Shown piece after piece: positions 53,160 to 64,000 of a DNA stretch of 64,000 nt. The stretch is from contig MU004199.1 of NCBI GenBank assembly GCA_010093605.1, forward strand, positions 689,609-753,608, given 5' to 3'. The DNA is from Lophium mytilinum (lineage: Eukaryota > Ascomycota > Dothideomycetes > Mytilinidiales > Mytilinidiaceae). A model generated the notes under the pieces. It did not search any database, had not been told where the DNA came from, and saw only the letters and a program-made list of their open reading frames with translations. Each line of letters begins with the position of its first letter. The stretch's first letter is position 1. Both the position numbers and the translations under genes were made by a program.

Positions 53160-53928
53160 TTAATGCGAACCCTCGTGTGGTCGGAGGTCGAGTCGGATGG
53201 GGGTGATGAGAGGGTGCCATTGGGCGAGGAAGGTGATAGCTGGATCGCGAGTTAGTGGGGGTCTTTAAATCGAGAGATGGTTGAATGGGGATGTGGCTGG
53301 ATGTGGAGCTGCAGAGACGTGCAGATGTGCAGACATGCAGAGGGCAAAAAGGGCGAAATACGTACCCCACATGAGAAACATTGACACAGCAGAAAGTAGA
53401 AGAGTTGATCGCCAAACACTGCTTCCGAGTTAGCATGGTATTCATATATCCGTGTCCGCCTTGCTGCGTAAGTCTGCCTAATGGTCCTTCTCCGCCGTCG
53501 CATTTATCACTGCGTCATCCGTGTCCGATGGCGCCAGGCCTTTCCAGAAAGTCTTATAGACTGAGATCTCTTCCACATGATAACCCCATCTGGATTACAC
53601 CGTGAGATCGTCTCATGAGCCAGACGACTGAGGCTATCCGGACCGGAAGAAGCAAAGACGATATTCGAACGGAGCGACCGTCGACGGCGGCGGGTGGCAC
53701 ACGGAGGGCAAGGTATATACGGTATCGAAGCCGGATTCCAGGACTGGGGAAAGAGGGGGCGACTCACGTCTGGGTCTCGCCCTTTGGCGCAACGAACCAC
53801 GACACGACGCAGAAGATGAGGACGACGACGAAGCCGACAAGCAGACTCCAACTGCCAGATAAGCGTTGTTAGCGGGGATCTCCGAAGTCGAGGATATGAA
53901 CAAGCTGGAAAGCATACCCGTTAGCCAT
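53160..53928 (-). CDS. VMA9: V-type H+-ATPase subunit e (VMA9), four small exons
   Basis: Exons on the minus strand: 53928-53918 (11 nt), 53851-53768, 53418-53366 and 53239-53160, spliced to 75 aa. The reading begins MANGWSLLVGFVVVLIFCVV, then SWFVAPKGETQTVWRS, LLLSAVSMFLMWAITF and LAQWHPLITPIRLDLRP. The W-F-x-x-P-K-G-x-x-Q-T-V-W-R core, the FLMWAITFLAQ.HPLI helix and the LRP ending are those of subunit e of the V0 sector, a two-helix membrane protein required for V-ATPase assembly and vacuolar acidification. Introns are 66, 349 and 126 nt with canonical ends; every junction is in frame. No single open frame reveals this gene. Confidence 0.9.
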
Positions 53929-56491
53929 GGTTGTGAGGGTTGATAGTTACTGGTGTCGTTGATGGAGTGTAGCTTTGGTGGAGCTCCAGCAATGACGCCG
54001 GGGTGGATGGATCTCGATTGGCTTAGTGCTAAAACGGTCACGTGCAAAAGATGCTCTTTCCCTATTACATACCCGCTAACATATCCAGCACAACATCACT
54101 TCATCCGACTGGTTTTATGAATACAATCTGCCTTGCAACTGGTGGTTCAAGTAGTGAATTGGCATGCTAGTTGTCTTTAGTGCCGTTCAGACGATAACAT
54201 AACTATTTTAAGACCCTGTCGTAGAGTACTTATTCCATTAGCTATTCCCCATTCAACCTTGTTCGCTCCACCAAAATCCCCAGCAAGTAAGACATCAATG
54301 CATCTCTACCAGCTTTGAGGAAGCTTTTCTCGACTCTCCTTCTGTGTCTTCTGATGCACCATTTCTTCTGATAAACAACGGGCCCACTTCTTCTCCATTC
54401 GAGATTCACATTTCCATCGCCGATTCGCTTGTTGTCTCCTCTGTTTTGCTCTTTTCCAGTCGTATTCCTATGTGTACAGTGTTACAATGAGGCTACCTAG
54501 CGATGTAGCTCTGTGATCTCCAGATGTCTCTTCCTTTTCTGGCAGCTGAGAACAGCCTTAAGAACTTCGCCACCACCATGCTGGAGATTGCTTTCATTAT
54601 CGACCTCAGGCGTGCCGAGGCTTCTTCACTCCCCTGCCGTGTGCCGAGTCTGCCTTGCGCTTCTCCGGTGTCATGGCCCTGGAAAATGAGGCGGTTTCGC
54701 ACGCGTGGCTTGCAGCCTCACGCATCGTTGAAGTACCGAAAGGAGCCAGAACGTCGATCAGGAACACGAACCAATCAAAACACTCTTTTTCTGAGAAAGT
54801 TTCCCTCATCTCTTCCAGAAAATTATATCTTTGCATGATTGGATATACTGACTCTTAATCATTAGACGTTCTCTCATTGGCCGCCTCCACGCTTTGACCT
54901 TGCTATCTGCAGCACATTGCAGCCACTGGCGCTGCGTATTCCCACTGCATATTCTCACCGCTCCCTGCAAATTTCACAGGAACTCGAGCATGATCTGATT
55001 GTTGCATAGATACTGGCGAGGCCTACACCATCGAATCCGGAGCGATTTGATTGTTGTGGTTTATGAAATGCGTTCGGGACTGGTTCTTCTGTGCAAGGTT
55101 TCTCTTGACTTCGACATATATAAAGTCAATACTAGATCCCCCTTCAAAGGCGGATCTAACGACAAGACGAGAATACCTCGCCAGCCAGGACCGGTCGTAC
55201 GAAATAGCTTTCTAAAACCCGGACAATGGGTACCACGAATTGCAGCCGAGATTGCTCTCACACAAATACAGTGTGTCCGTAACGCAAAATTACTATGCCG
55301 TCGAAACCGTTATCGTCTTCCTAAGTGGTGTCCCGCTATCTGCAACCATTAGGTTAGCGTCAAATGCCTACATACGAGTCATTTTCAGCCTACATAGGCC
55401 TCCTCGTTCACCGACTTCAGGTCTGACGCCGTTCTAGACCTGAGTTTATCCCTTCGACTGTCTTGCCGGATGGCAACTTTGTGCTTACACTGGTTGCCAA
55501 AAGTTTACGATCTTCCACTTGTCAGGAGAAGAGGGTAGGTTTGAGCTGCTTCCAACTGCACGATGAAACGTGCTTTGTCTTATATTCCAACTGCTCTCGT
55601 CTTCAAGCGTGGCTTATTGAGCGTAGGACGGCGAAGCATCCGGGAGAACCTGGTCCCAGGCTGCGAACATTCAGACATGGCGCACTGATCAACACCAATC
55701 AACTGACTTTGAAAACCCCGTCCGAAGCACGCCTCATCTTAGCTCATGCAAGAGCAAAGGCCTAGGCATAGAGAGGGTTGTTCCCTGTTCCACCGCTTCA
55801 CCCTCCAAGCGCAATAAGTGGCCACAGCGGAAGCTGCGAATCATACAACCCTCGCTGCCCTCCAACCATGCGTCCTCTGCGCATCGGTGTCCTGGAATGA
55901 TATTGTCCAGCTGTGCTTTCTTTCTGTTAGGCTACCTATCACTATCCTCCTCCTAATGCCCAACTCGGATCTTGAACTCCTCCCCAATAGTAATCATGAG
56001 GCGTACTTTACGGCTCCAACTATCTCGTCTCACCTTTCCGGTCACAGTTAGAGCTATCACAGTCGTCAGAAGCTCATGATCGACTCAAGACCCTCCACGC
56101 GTTCGCTGCGGATGACATACACGCCCAGCCACTTCGGACAACTGTGCGCTACCCTGTGCATGCCGCCAGCACATCGTGCAGTCACCTCTGTTGCCTTGCA
56201 ATTTTTCACAGCTCCTAGACCCGGAGGAAATGGCTTAGAGACGTTGCCTCACTCCGAACCAACCTAGCGGGAAGTCTATCGTGCGACGACATACGACATC
56301 TTGCGTAACTTATTGCGATTTCTACCTTCTGGTGACTCGGCAAATCGGCAGCTTGCCGATTGTTCTTGGTTTGGTGCATATAAACACCATGTCGTGTCCC
56401 TTTGAGAAACCAGGCCAGTTTCAACAAAATTCATCCCTTCCTTTGAAGCCCTCGTGTCTTTAAGACCCGTACCACTTTAAGGTACCCAGTG
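53929..56491. other. Intergenic stretch of 2.6 kb
   Basis: Frames are short and overlapping on both strands; none recognised. The last part is promoter and leader of the polyproline gene. Confidence 0.5.
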
Positions 56492-58120
56492 ATGTCAGAC
56501 TCGGAAGAACTAGTCGTCGTCGAGTCTTGCTTTCTCTCTCGTATCGAAAAATTGCAAATGGAAGACCCAGCTGACACTCCGGCTCAAGTGGACCATGCAA
56601 AATGTCCACCTGCAAATGAGTCTGTCAGCCCGGAATCGTCTCCAATAGCTCTCGCAATCTCTCCGACATCGTCAACCGAGCAAAAGCTTCAGAACCAGCC
56701 GCTAGCTGAGCCTTCGGGGACAGCGAGGCCCTCAATCAAGTCGCCTTCAATATGTGAATGTCTATCTTGCAACAATCTTACAGCTCGTCCTTCGAGATAT
56801 ATTACGAAACCGGTTACAGGAATACCCTACATCCCATCATCAGTACCTCCAGTGTCACCACCTCCACCTCCTTCAGAGATGATCAGTTGCCCACCATTAA
56901 AAGACTGTGGGTGCCAACGAACAGTATCCAGCGCTCCTCCGCCTCCTCCGCCTCCTCCTCCACCGCCTCCTCCACCTCCACCTCCTCCTCCACCGCCTCC
57001 TCCACCTCCACCTCCTCCTCCTCCGCCACCTCCGTCTTTCCACGATCCTTCTTACTTCTTAATGCCACCACCGCCACCGCCTCCTCCCCCTTTACCACAA
57101 CAATCACTTCCATGGCAGATGCAAACAAGATCATCGACTCAAACGGCTATGCCAGCACCTCCTCCTCCTCCTCCCCCACCGCCACCTCCTATGCCATATT
57201 TTCCAAAGAAATCGAAGAACCAACAATTCGAATTCAACATCCCGCCTCCGCCCCCGCCGCCTCCTCCTGGAATGGTCGTCGTAAACCAGGGTAGAGGCCG
57301 TGCCCTAAGCCGAAATTCCAGTATTGATTCTTTCCGATCTGAAAACTCGCCAGTCTCGAAGCACATGGCTGAGCGTGTTAGCAGTCACAACGATCTTATA
57401 CATCCTCGATACTCCGGGGAGACAGATCCGGATTCTGATAGGATTGTACGGATACCAGCCTTCAAGCGCAATGTCTATGTGCCATCTCATGGTGCAAGTG
57501 CAGCAGACCTGGCAAACTTCCTATGGCTCCTCAAGTTTGGTGGGCCAGAGCATTGGTATGAGAGACCAGACCTGGCAAAGCTAGACCAGATGACTGCTCT
57601 TGACGCTGTTGGATGTGCGCCAAATGAGCTAAAGGCCCTCGATAACCCTCGACCTTTGTCTCTTCCTGTTCCTCAGATATGGGTTTCCTCAGCCTTGAAT
57701 ACTCCCACCGACGACGACATATTTGACTGTATGGCAGGCCACTCATCTGATGGGGACTTTGCTGGAGCTTGTCACGAGTGTACTGATGAGAAGTGCGAGG
57801 CCATCGAGAAAACCTCACTGGTATACATCCTCGTTATTTCAACTTTCCAAGCGAACGAATACTATTCTGCCAAAGACAGCTTCTCTGGGAACGGAAAGAA
57901 TATCTACAAGATGGTCAGATGTGGTCGAAGAGAAGCAGCTGCAGCTGCAGCCTTTTATGCTGCTGGCGTTAATGGATGGAGTGTGGTCTTCTCCTGCGTG
58001 ATGGTGGAGGGAGAGACTGAGCTAAGAGGAAATGGCGTAACCGTGGAAAGGGTCACTGACTTATGGCGACTTGCAGATAGGCAGCAATCAGGGAAGAAGG
58101 CTAAGATGATTTTCTACTGA
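56492..58120 (+). CDS. Polyproline-rich hypothetical protein
   Basis: 542-aa frame; the ATG at 56492 follows an in-frame GTG. Residues about 1-145 are disordered and Ser/Pro-rich. Residues 149-181 are 33 uninterrupted prolines, followed by three more tracts of 9-12 prolines. These could bind profilin, SH3 or WW domains, but no formin FH2 or WH2 domain is seen. Residues about 270-542 are more ordered: DRIVRIPAFKRNVYVPSHG, LANFLWLLKFGGPEHWYERP, EACEAIEK-like Cys/His cluster (GACHECTDEKCE), a hydrophobic helix VYILVISTFQ and GRREAAAAAAFYAAGVNGWS. The family was not recognised. The proline codons include a duplicated 30-nt unit, suggesting replication-slippage growth. Confidence 0.6.
   Translation: MSDSEELVVVESCFLSRIEKLQMEDPADTPAQVDHAKCPPANESVSPESSPIALAISPTSSTEQKLQNQPLAEPSGTARPSIKSPSICECLSCNNLTARPSRYITKPVTGIPYIPSSVPPVSPPPPPSEMISCPPLKDCGCQRTVSSAPPPPPPPPPPPPPPPPPPPPPPPPPPPPPPPPPSFHDPSYFLMPPPPPPPPPLPQQSLPWQMQTRSSTQTAMPAPPPPPPPPPPPMPYFPKKSKNQQFEFNIPPPPPPPPPGMVVVNQGRGRALSRNSSIDSFRSENSPVSKHMAERVSSHNDLIHPRYSGETDPDSDRIVRIPAFKRNVYVPSHGASAADLANFLWLLKFGGPEHWYERPDLAKLDQMTALDAVGCAPNELKALDNPRPLSLPVPQIWVSSALNTPTDDDIFDCMAGHSSDGDFAGACHECTDEKCEAIEKTSLVYILVISTFQANEYYSAKDSFSGNGKNIYKMVRCGRREAAAAAAFYAAGVNGWSVVFSCVMVEGETELRGNGVTVERVTDLWRLADRQQSGKKAKMIFY
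56936..57034 (+). repeat. Proline-codon microsatellite
   Basis: 33 consecutive CCN codons, mostly CCT and CCA/CCG, including a duplicated 30-nt unit. Read in another frame it gives Ser/Thr-rich strings. Confidence 0.8.
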
Positions 58121-59599
58121 GTATAGAATGCCGCCTTCTTTTCGTTGCTACCTTTTTGCAAGTCGCCAGAAGTCAAACCTATAACGGTACAAGACGAACA
58201 AGAGTTTGGGGAGAGGGGAGGGGAGGGGAGGGAGGCTGGTGTGGAAAGGGGCGTGTAGAGAGTGGGAGATATAAGACAGCTGCACGGTTCGACATGGCTT
58301 TCCTCTGTTACTACTTTCGGAAGGCTCTTATGGACACAACAATCACACAGTATGGGTATGGAGAATGAGACAGTCTGGTTATTCAACTAACTGGCAGGGC
58401 AAGCGAGAAGGTGTGAAGAATAGTCGGATGGACTGGAAAGAGAAGAACTGCCGACGTTGACGAACTTCACCAACTTTAACCACTCTTTCATTCTGGGCGG
58501 CTATCTGTTTCCTCTTCTCTTTACCAGACTGGAAACCTCCCGTACACGTATTAGCTAGTACTACGCCAACTCGAGTTACACCCATCATCTTCTCAAACGC
58601 TGTGAAAAATAACCGCGGACCAATACACACCAGCGGGGTCTTGACCCGCCCTTCCCGGCGCTTTGCAGTCCAGACGTCCTATGATTCGATTACCAAGGCA
58701 TGCCGGAGGTAGTATGCGGACAAACAACTCATCACGCATATGAGACTAATGCCGGCGCCTCTTCCAGACTATCAAAGTTTGTGCAACTTAGACTTCATCC
58801 ATCCCTGAGCACCAAGTTGGCGGTGTCAACCTCAACGCGAATGTTTCTCACTTGTCACCATACCACTGTCTCGCGCCGAATGACATGGTCCCAGGGAATA
58901 GCGGGCTTTGTTCCACAGAACCCTAGCGTTCACTGTCCGGGGTCTCCTGACCACACTAGGCTCATGGTTCTTCCAATCACCGCAAGGATCGGGCTTGAGA
59001 GCTTCACTCAACGAGATGATACCCGGTGACCGAGTTCGACAACTATCTGATTCGCTGCCCTCAGTTTCAAGCGGGCTTAGACGTCAAATTGGGGGTGAAA
59101 GAACGAAGGATCGGGTCACAATCTAGAAAACTAGCGGGGCACATGCGAACTGAGCCAATCAGTCTCGATCGGGACGAATGAAGCAACACGCTGGTTCGGA
59201 GGAAGGTTGTGAAAAGAGTAAATGAGATTGCTGATCTTGAAGGAAAAGTGAGGCTGCAATCGTGGAGTCTTGGTAGTCTTGTTTTCCCATTTGGTTGGAG
59301 TCGATCTGAGGTCACGTTTAGCTCTATTTCACGTGATATGGTGTAGTTTAGAATACTCGTCGTTTCATTCGTATCAGTCATAGAGGCATGTTTACTACCA
59401 TAGCCTTTCCTCAGAGACTCCAAGCCTTCGTTGCACTGCAGTCGTGACCGCTAGTGCATTCAATGCTTTCAGCGCCCAACCGCAACCCAAACATACCCTC
59501 CCCTTGCCCAACAACCCATTCATTCTGAAAAGCAATCTCAGCCCTCCCAAACTTCCCCGAGTTCTTCATTCCATACCCTCAAACCCTCTCTCCCTCCCC
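58121..59599. other. Intergenic stretch between convergent genes
   Basis: 1.5 kb without a recognised gene. A purine-rich GGGGA repeat lies near 58210-58232. Confidence 0.55.
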
Positions 59600-60206
59600 T
59601 CACAACTTCCACCCCTCCTCCCTCTTCCTCCCCGCCTTCTTCAAGCCCTCCTCTCCATCAACAAGCACACACCACCCCTCACCCCCCCTACCCCCATCCC
59701 CAGCAATCGCCGCCTCAAAGTTGGCCCTCGCGTACGCCAGCACCTCGTCGTCGAAGGTCCCGGGCTGGAGCCACACCGCCGGGATCCCCGCCTCCTTCGC
59801 CTCCTTCAGCAGCGCCGCGGTGACTTTGGGCGGGGTGATGACGGAGAGGGAGGTTTGGGATGCGTCACTCAGGCCGGCAGGGGAGGGGGTAGTGGCATAC
59901 TCTTTGGACTGGAGGGTGATGGTGGGGGCACGCGGGTTGAGGGGGGTCACGGGGAGGGAGTGGTAGATGTACCATGCGAATACTGGGGTTGTTAGTGGGG
60001 GTAGAGGAGGAGATGCGGATATCAAGAGAGTTTTGAGAGAAAAGCTAGATATAAGGGATGGCCAATAGCGCGTCCCCGGACGCGGGCTTTGAGAGGCGTA
60101 AGGAAAGTTTAAACGTACCTTTGTGCCCGAACTTGGAGGGGTCGGAGCTTGCGCCGGCGACAGCGAAGCGGGTGGAGCTGAAGAAGGTTTTGAGTGCTGC
60201 TTCCAT
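59600..60206 (-). CDS. CoA-binding-domain protein (succinyl-CoA-ligase-like Rossmann fold)
   Basis: Exons 60206-60119 and 59982-59600 give 156 aa. The start MEAALKTFFSSTRFAVAGAS is the family hallmark (hydrophobic strand followed by GAS), continuing SDPSKFGHKVFAWYIYHSLP, VTPLNPRAPTITLQSKEYAT, SLSVITPPKVTAALLKEAKE and GIPAVWLQPGTFDDEVLAYA. This is the small CoA-binding protein family (PF13380, YccU-like), found widely in bacteria and fungi; it probably binds CoA or a related nucleotide, and no reaction is established. The phase-1 intron of 136 nt is standard. The C-terminus is Gly/Lys-rich and disordered. Confidence 0.85.
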
Positions 60207-61293
60207 GGTGTTGGTTTATGTGTAAGGTTTTGTGAGGAGCCGGTGTTGGTAGATATCTAAGCTCGGCGGCGAGCTTCGGTGATGTCGGGAGTGAGTCGAA
60301 GCACGTCATTTCAATTTATATTTCCTTCAACGACCTCGACTTTCTTTCTTACATATCCACGTCCGGTTCACTCATTCGCACCTTCCGTGTGAGGTGTTCT
60401 ATATTCCAAATACATGGATTGAAGCCGATCATTCCTCACTTATCTAGAGTAGATGATATTTGGTCTCTTTCCACACCTTCCTATTCTTCCCAGGAATGCT
60501 GGAGCTACCCCCTGTTCCATCAAATACTCCTAAGAGTATTCACCAAAGTACCGCAGACAAGGCGCTCTAACACCAGATTATGACGTTGAAATAACCTTCT
60601 CGTGTCCTTCCATTTGCGCAAACCGTATCAGCTCTTGCACTGTGGTTCTAGCCCCGCTGCCTAATTTCTGACCAGCCCACCCAATCAACCCCTTAGTCAA
60701 GATCGTTTGCCTTCTCCCGTTTCATCCGCGGGGTTTTCTATCCTCTCTAGCATTTTCTAATCAGAAAACTATATATTCACACATGATCTATCGGCATGTA
60801 GAAATCTACCCTACATCAGGTTACATGCCGTTCTCTTTGTTATGTTAATACTGAAGTTGGAGTTGCGGATGCAAGGCAACAGCTTGGACACATGGAAGAA
60901 AGTAGCTTTGTTATAATTCTAGTCTTCCAACAAATCTCACTATATCACTCATGAAAAACCCGCACAAACAAGTTCGAATCTCATTTGAATAAATACCCCA
61001 TCGCGTTCACCTCGGATGGGAAATCCCACAGAATATGCTGTGTACTAGCCTTGGTAGCAGCAATAGTAGTCCAATAAACCAAATTCCGCCTCGCTTTTCA
61101 ATCATGCTATTCGCCTCCAACACCATGAAGCCTGACATGATACAATAATGCAAAAGAAAGCCTTCAGCAAAATCGCTCGACCTCCTTGAGATCCATTCCC
61201 CGAGGAACCCAAAATCTCACACACATCATCTTGCAGGGATGGGAACTTCGACTGCACTTTGGGGAAAGGGAGGGGGGTGGGCGTTGGGGGTAA
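60207..61293. other. Intergenic stretch
   Basis: Promoter of the CoA-binding gene and 3' flank of the nucleoporin gene. No other gene recognised. Confidence 0.6.
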
Positions 61294-64000
61294 TTACCTC
61301 AGAGCAGCAGCAACCCTATCCCTCAAATCCCTCGCTCTCTCCTGCCAAACTCCTCCATTATCCAGATTCCAGTTCGCGATCAGCTCCTTCAGCACATCCT
61401 CGACGCCAATGGCGTTCTCCTCGCTGCCGAACGGAATAGCGCTGAGGCTCTGGCTCTCCTGCCACCACTTCTCCATCGTATAGATCATCCATTTGGTGAT
61501 GTGTCTCCGGTCTCGGCCAGCAAGGGGCGCCCTGTTCTCGTACCAAAGCGTTTCCAACGTCGCCAGAATGCTCTCGCACGGAACACGCAGCTCGAGGAAG
61601 ATGTCCAGGACCCAACTGCTCCAATACCGGTCATCATCTGGCCTGCTCCCCTCGGGGATGATATGGCCGTAAGCAGCGTCCCACTTCAGGAGGAGCTGCA
61701 GCAACATTGGGACGTTGAAGATTGTCTCAGAGGTGCGGACACGGCGGCCAATGGTGCGGATGACGTTTGCGACCTGTTGCCACGGATTTCCCTGGCTCTC
61801 GCTCTCGGCGGTCAGTGCGCTTTGCTCGATGAGATTCTGCCAAGTCGCTTCAATGTCGGCGGCGTTGCGGTAGTCGGCAGCCTGGTAGATCAGGATGCAC
61901 ATGTCGTAGTAGCCCGCTTGATCGGCGAATCCGTTGTACAGCTATTTCGCTTGTAAGCAATGTGTCTTCCCGGTAAGAAGGGTAAGAGAGTAGGTCAGAC
62001 TTACATCCGTCACCGGCAGAATGTTGCCATCGAGCTGTGAAAGAATTTCATCCCGCCTGCTAGCCGTTCGAGGGTCCGACTTGAGCTTGTCTAGGATATC
62101 CTCTTGAATTGTTGCAATGTCAAGAAGATCGGAGACCTCTCTGAGGAGATCCTGCCGCGTTTGCTGCTTCGTTGAGCGCATTTCGCTGATGCCGCCGACT
62201 CGTGTTGATGCGTTTGCGCGCGCCCGGCTGAGGTACTCGATTCGTTGCGACAACTTTAGCGTGAAAAAGCTCTTTGCAAGCTGAAGCTGCACTAACGCGG
62301 CATCGAAGTAGTTGTTGTAGTGTGCATAGTACCGCCATAGAAGATCGCCATACTGCGGAGCCTCTTTTGCCTTTTCCTTGAGATAGGTCACGACATGGGG
62401 CGAGCTTATCTCGAGAAGACGATCGCTCCAGCCCTGCTGCAGATACCAGTCGTAGAGGTTGGTTTGGAAGACTTCATCTTCAGAGCTGTTGATTTGATCG
62501 TAGGCTTCATTTCGTCGCCGTGCAGCCGCAGAAACCACGCCATCAACGACAGCAGGCTGGTCGTTTGATGCCTGGTCAACTGCTTGTATGACTTGGTGAA
62601 TAAGGTCGTAGGCTCGTGTTCGGCTCTCATAAGCGGCTTGCCGGGTATCCTAAAATTTGTTAGCTCATTTGCTGCCAGATCCTTTGAGTTAACTCACTGG
62701 TGAGAGGCGACCCTCTCTGATCCACGCCAAAGCCCGATTGCCGCGGTCAGATTCCTGGGCAACCTTCAGAGCTAGACGAATTGCACCTTGATCATGAGTC
62801 AGCAAAAGCGTAAGAAAAGATCCAAGCAGCTGCGCCTACCGGCATAGAAAGCCATGTTCGTGTACTGGATGATGGTGACCTCGAGATATTCTCGCGACAG
62901 GCTCCCTGCAACGCTTTCAAAGAGACGCAAACTGTCATTCAGGTATGTGCGACCCAATTCAGTATTTGCGCCAGCTTCTGAAGCCTTCGTCACCTGTTCT
63001 TGCGCTTTGAAGATTACGACATCTTCCGCACTGCAGAAACTACCACAGCGCCTACGCAACGCTTCCGAGATGGTTTCGACGTTGGAGCCCTTTGCGATGT
63101 TTCTATTGACGATCGCTTTGACGAGTTCCTTCGCGAGCTCTTTACCGTCGGGATCCGTAAAAAGACCCACGAAAGTCAGCTCTCGAGCACGTTGACGAGA
63201 TGTGTCGTTGAGAGAAAGTATGATCTCATCAACTCGCTCATCAAACAGGACCAAGACAAATGAAATGCCCTCAATAATGCTCTTGAGGAGCTGCACGAGG
63301 CTTGTCAGCGCGGCATTCTCGCCCTGCATCTCTTTTTCGGCCTGTTGGGTTGGTGCCCGGTTGAGTGCTTCCGGTCCGTTGAGCCCGTCAATGAAGTTCT
63401 TATTCTTGTCCAGAAACTCTTGCAAGTGGGTGAGGTTTCGCTGGACAATTCGAAGTTTCTCTAGGCTAATCGTAGGATCGATTTTGAGACCTCCAATGGG
63501 CGTGCTTCCCTCCTTCAAAACTCTGGAACCCCAGATAGACCGTACCAAGCGAGAAATGTAAAGCGTGATGCCTTCGTGTCTAGGTGACGGGCGAATGTTG
63601 TCATCATTATTAGTATTGACATCGAAGGTGCTGTCGATCATTTGCGCCTTGCCACCATATTCCACGAACGCCGTACGCGCATACTCAAGAACGTCCTGAT
63701 CAGTGACATTGATAACTCGGGAGTCCGACGCAACGTCTTGGCCTTGTCCACACACAACGGCAAGAGCAGTTGCAATTGTCTCTGGTCGTCCATAGAGCCG
63801 CACAAACTTTTTGATCTCAGCTTCGAGGCCGTCGCTGCCGTATGCACCTTTCTGCTTGACTGCAGAAGCAAAAATATCAACGAGTCTGCGCCGACGGATG
63901 GTTTGAACTCCATAGTTGGTGAGAATGGCAAACTCGGCCACGGGCGCATCGAACTGCGTGGCCAGCTCGTTGCCGAAGCCCCTAGGCGCCGAAGTAGCTG
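61294..64000 (-). CDS. NUP170: Nucleoporin Nup155/Nup170 (Nup157/170 family), C-terminal part, partial
   Basis: Exons 64000-62840, 62786-62698, 62649-62005 and 61941-61294; the 5' end lies beyond the window. About 846 residues are visible, all alpha-helical solenoid: AEFAILTNYGVQTIRRRR, EYGGKAQMIDSTFDVNTNND, HEGITLYISRLVRSIWGSRV, SLEKLRIVQRNLTHLQEFLD, YDWYLQQGWSDRLLEISSPH and ANASTRVGGISEMRSTKQQT, then the C-terminal WWQESQSLSAIPFG. These are characteristic strings of the inner-ring nucleoporin Nup155 (yeast Nup157/170), which anchors the pore complex to the nuclear membrane. The N-terminal beta-propeller would be to the right. Introns are 48-63 nt, all in frame. The protein ends ...RDRVAAALR. 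Confidence 0.92.

Noticed and set aside
60961-61010. TTCGAATCTC-like T-loop suggesting another tRNA
   Set aside because: No D-arm, anticodon stem or acceptor stem can be formed around it.
1-64000. CRISPR arrays, operons, bacterial promoters and terminators
   Set aside because: The window is eukaryotic; no direct-repeat/spacer arrays were seen, and the tandem arrays lack unique spacers.

Overview
The window is nuclear DNA of a filamentous ascomycete (Pezizomycotina). The basis is many short spliceosomal introns (mostly 43-80 nt, GTRNGT donors, CTRAY-like branch points, AG acceptors), a HET-domain protein, a SAT4/PTH11-type rhodopsin-like membrane protein, fungal Zn2Cys6 regulators, a PRC2 EED homolog and an intron-bearing tRNA-Leu(CAA). 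The class cannot be fixed from sequence alone. Protein assignments come from reading motifs and remembered family similarity; no database search was run.

Layout. 0-10 kb: the 3' end of a coatomer beta' (COPI) gene, a small secreted protein, a fungal transcription factor whose Zn2Cys6 cluster has lost three of six cysteines, a short-chain dehydrogenase, and a five-exon rhodopsin-like membrane protein. 10-20 kb: a long gene-poor stretch, a HET-domain protein, an alpha/beta hydrolase with an unusually long stop-free intron, and a RING-finger protein. 20-30 kb: an EED (Polycomb PRC2) gene in ten exons, a divergent PAS-domain protein, a small basic disordered protein, and a transcription factor combining two C2H2 fingers with a Zn2Cys6 cluster. 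30-37.4 kb: a cupin and an SDR-like Rossmann protein sharing one promoter, an orphan RRM protein, and a DUR3-type urea/solute symporter.

37.4-45.3 kb is a repeat island. It holds two non-autonomous Tc1/mariner-like elements (TA-CAGT ends), three tandem arrays (periods about 53, 151 and 173 bp), a dispersed motif of about 31 bp, and one intact intronless 1159-aa UPF1-like SF1 helicase. Inverted copies of the dispersed motif lie on either side of the helicase. A tRNA-Leu(CAA) marks the right-hand edge.

46-64 kb returns to conserved housekeeping genes: AIM41/YqeY-like, an RS/proline-rich protein, ARV1, a 75-aa V-ATPase subunit e (VMA9) assembled from four tiny exons with no sizeable open frame, a polyproline protein, a CoA-binding-fold protein, and the C-terminal two thirds of nucleoporin Nup155/Nup170, which runs off the right end. 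Apart from the divergent pairs, the genes do not form an obvious pathway cluster. The most unusual parts are the helicase-centred repeat island and the transcription factor with a dismantled zinc cluster.
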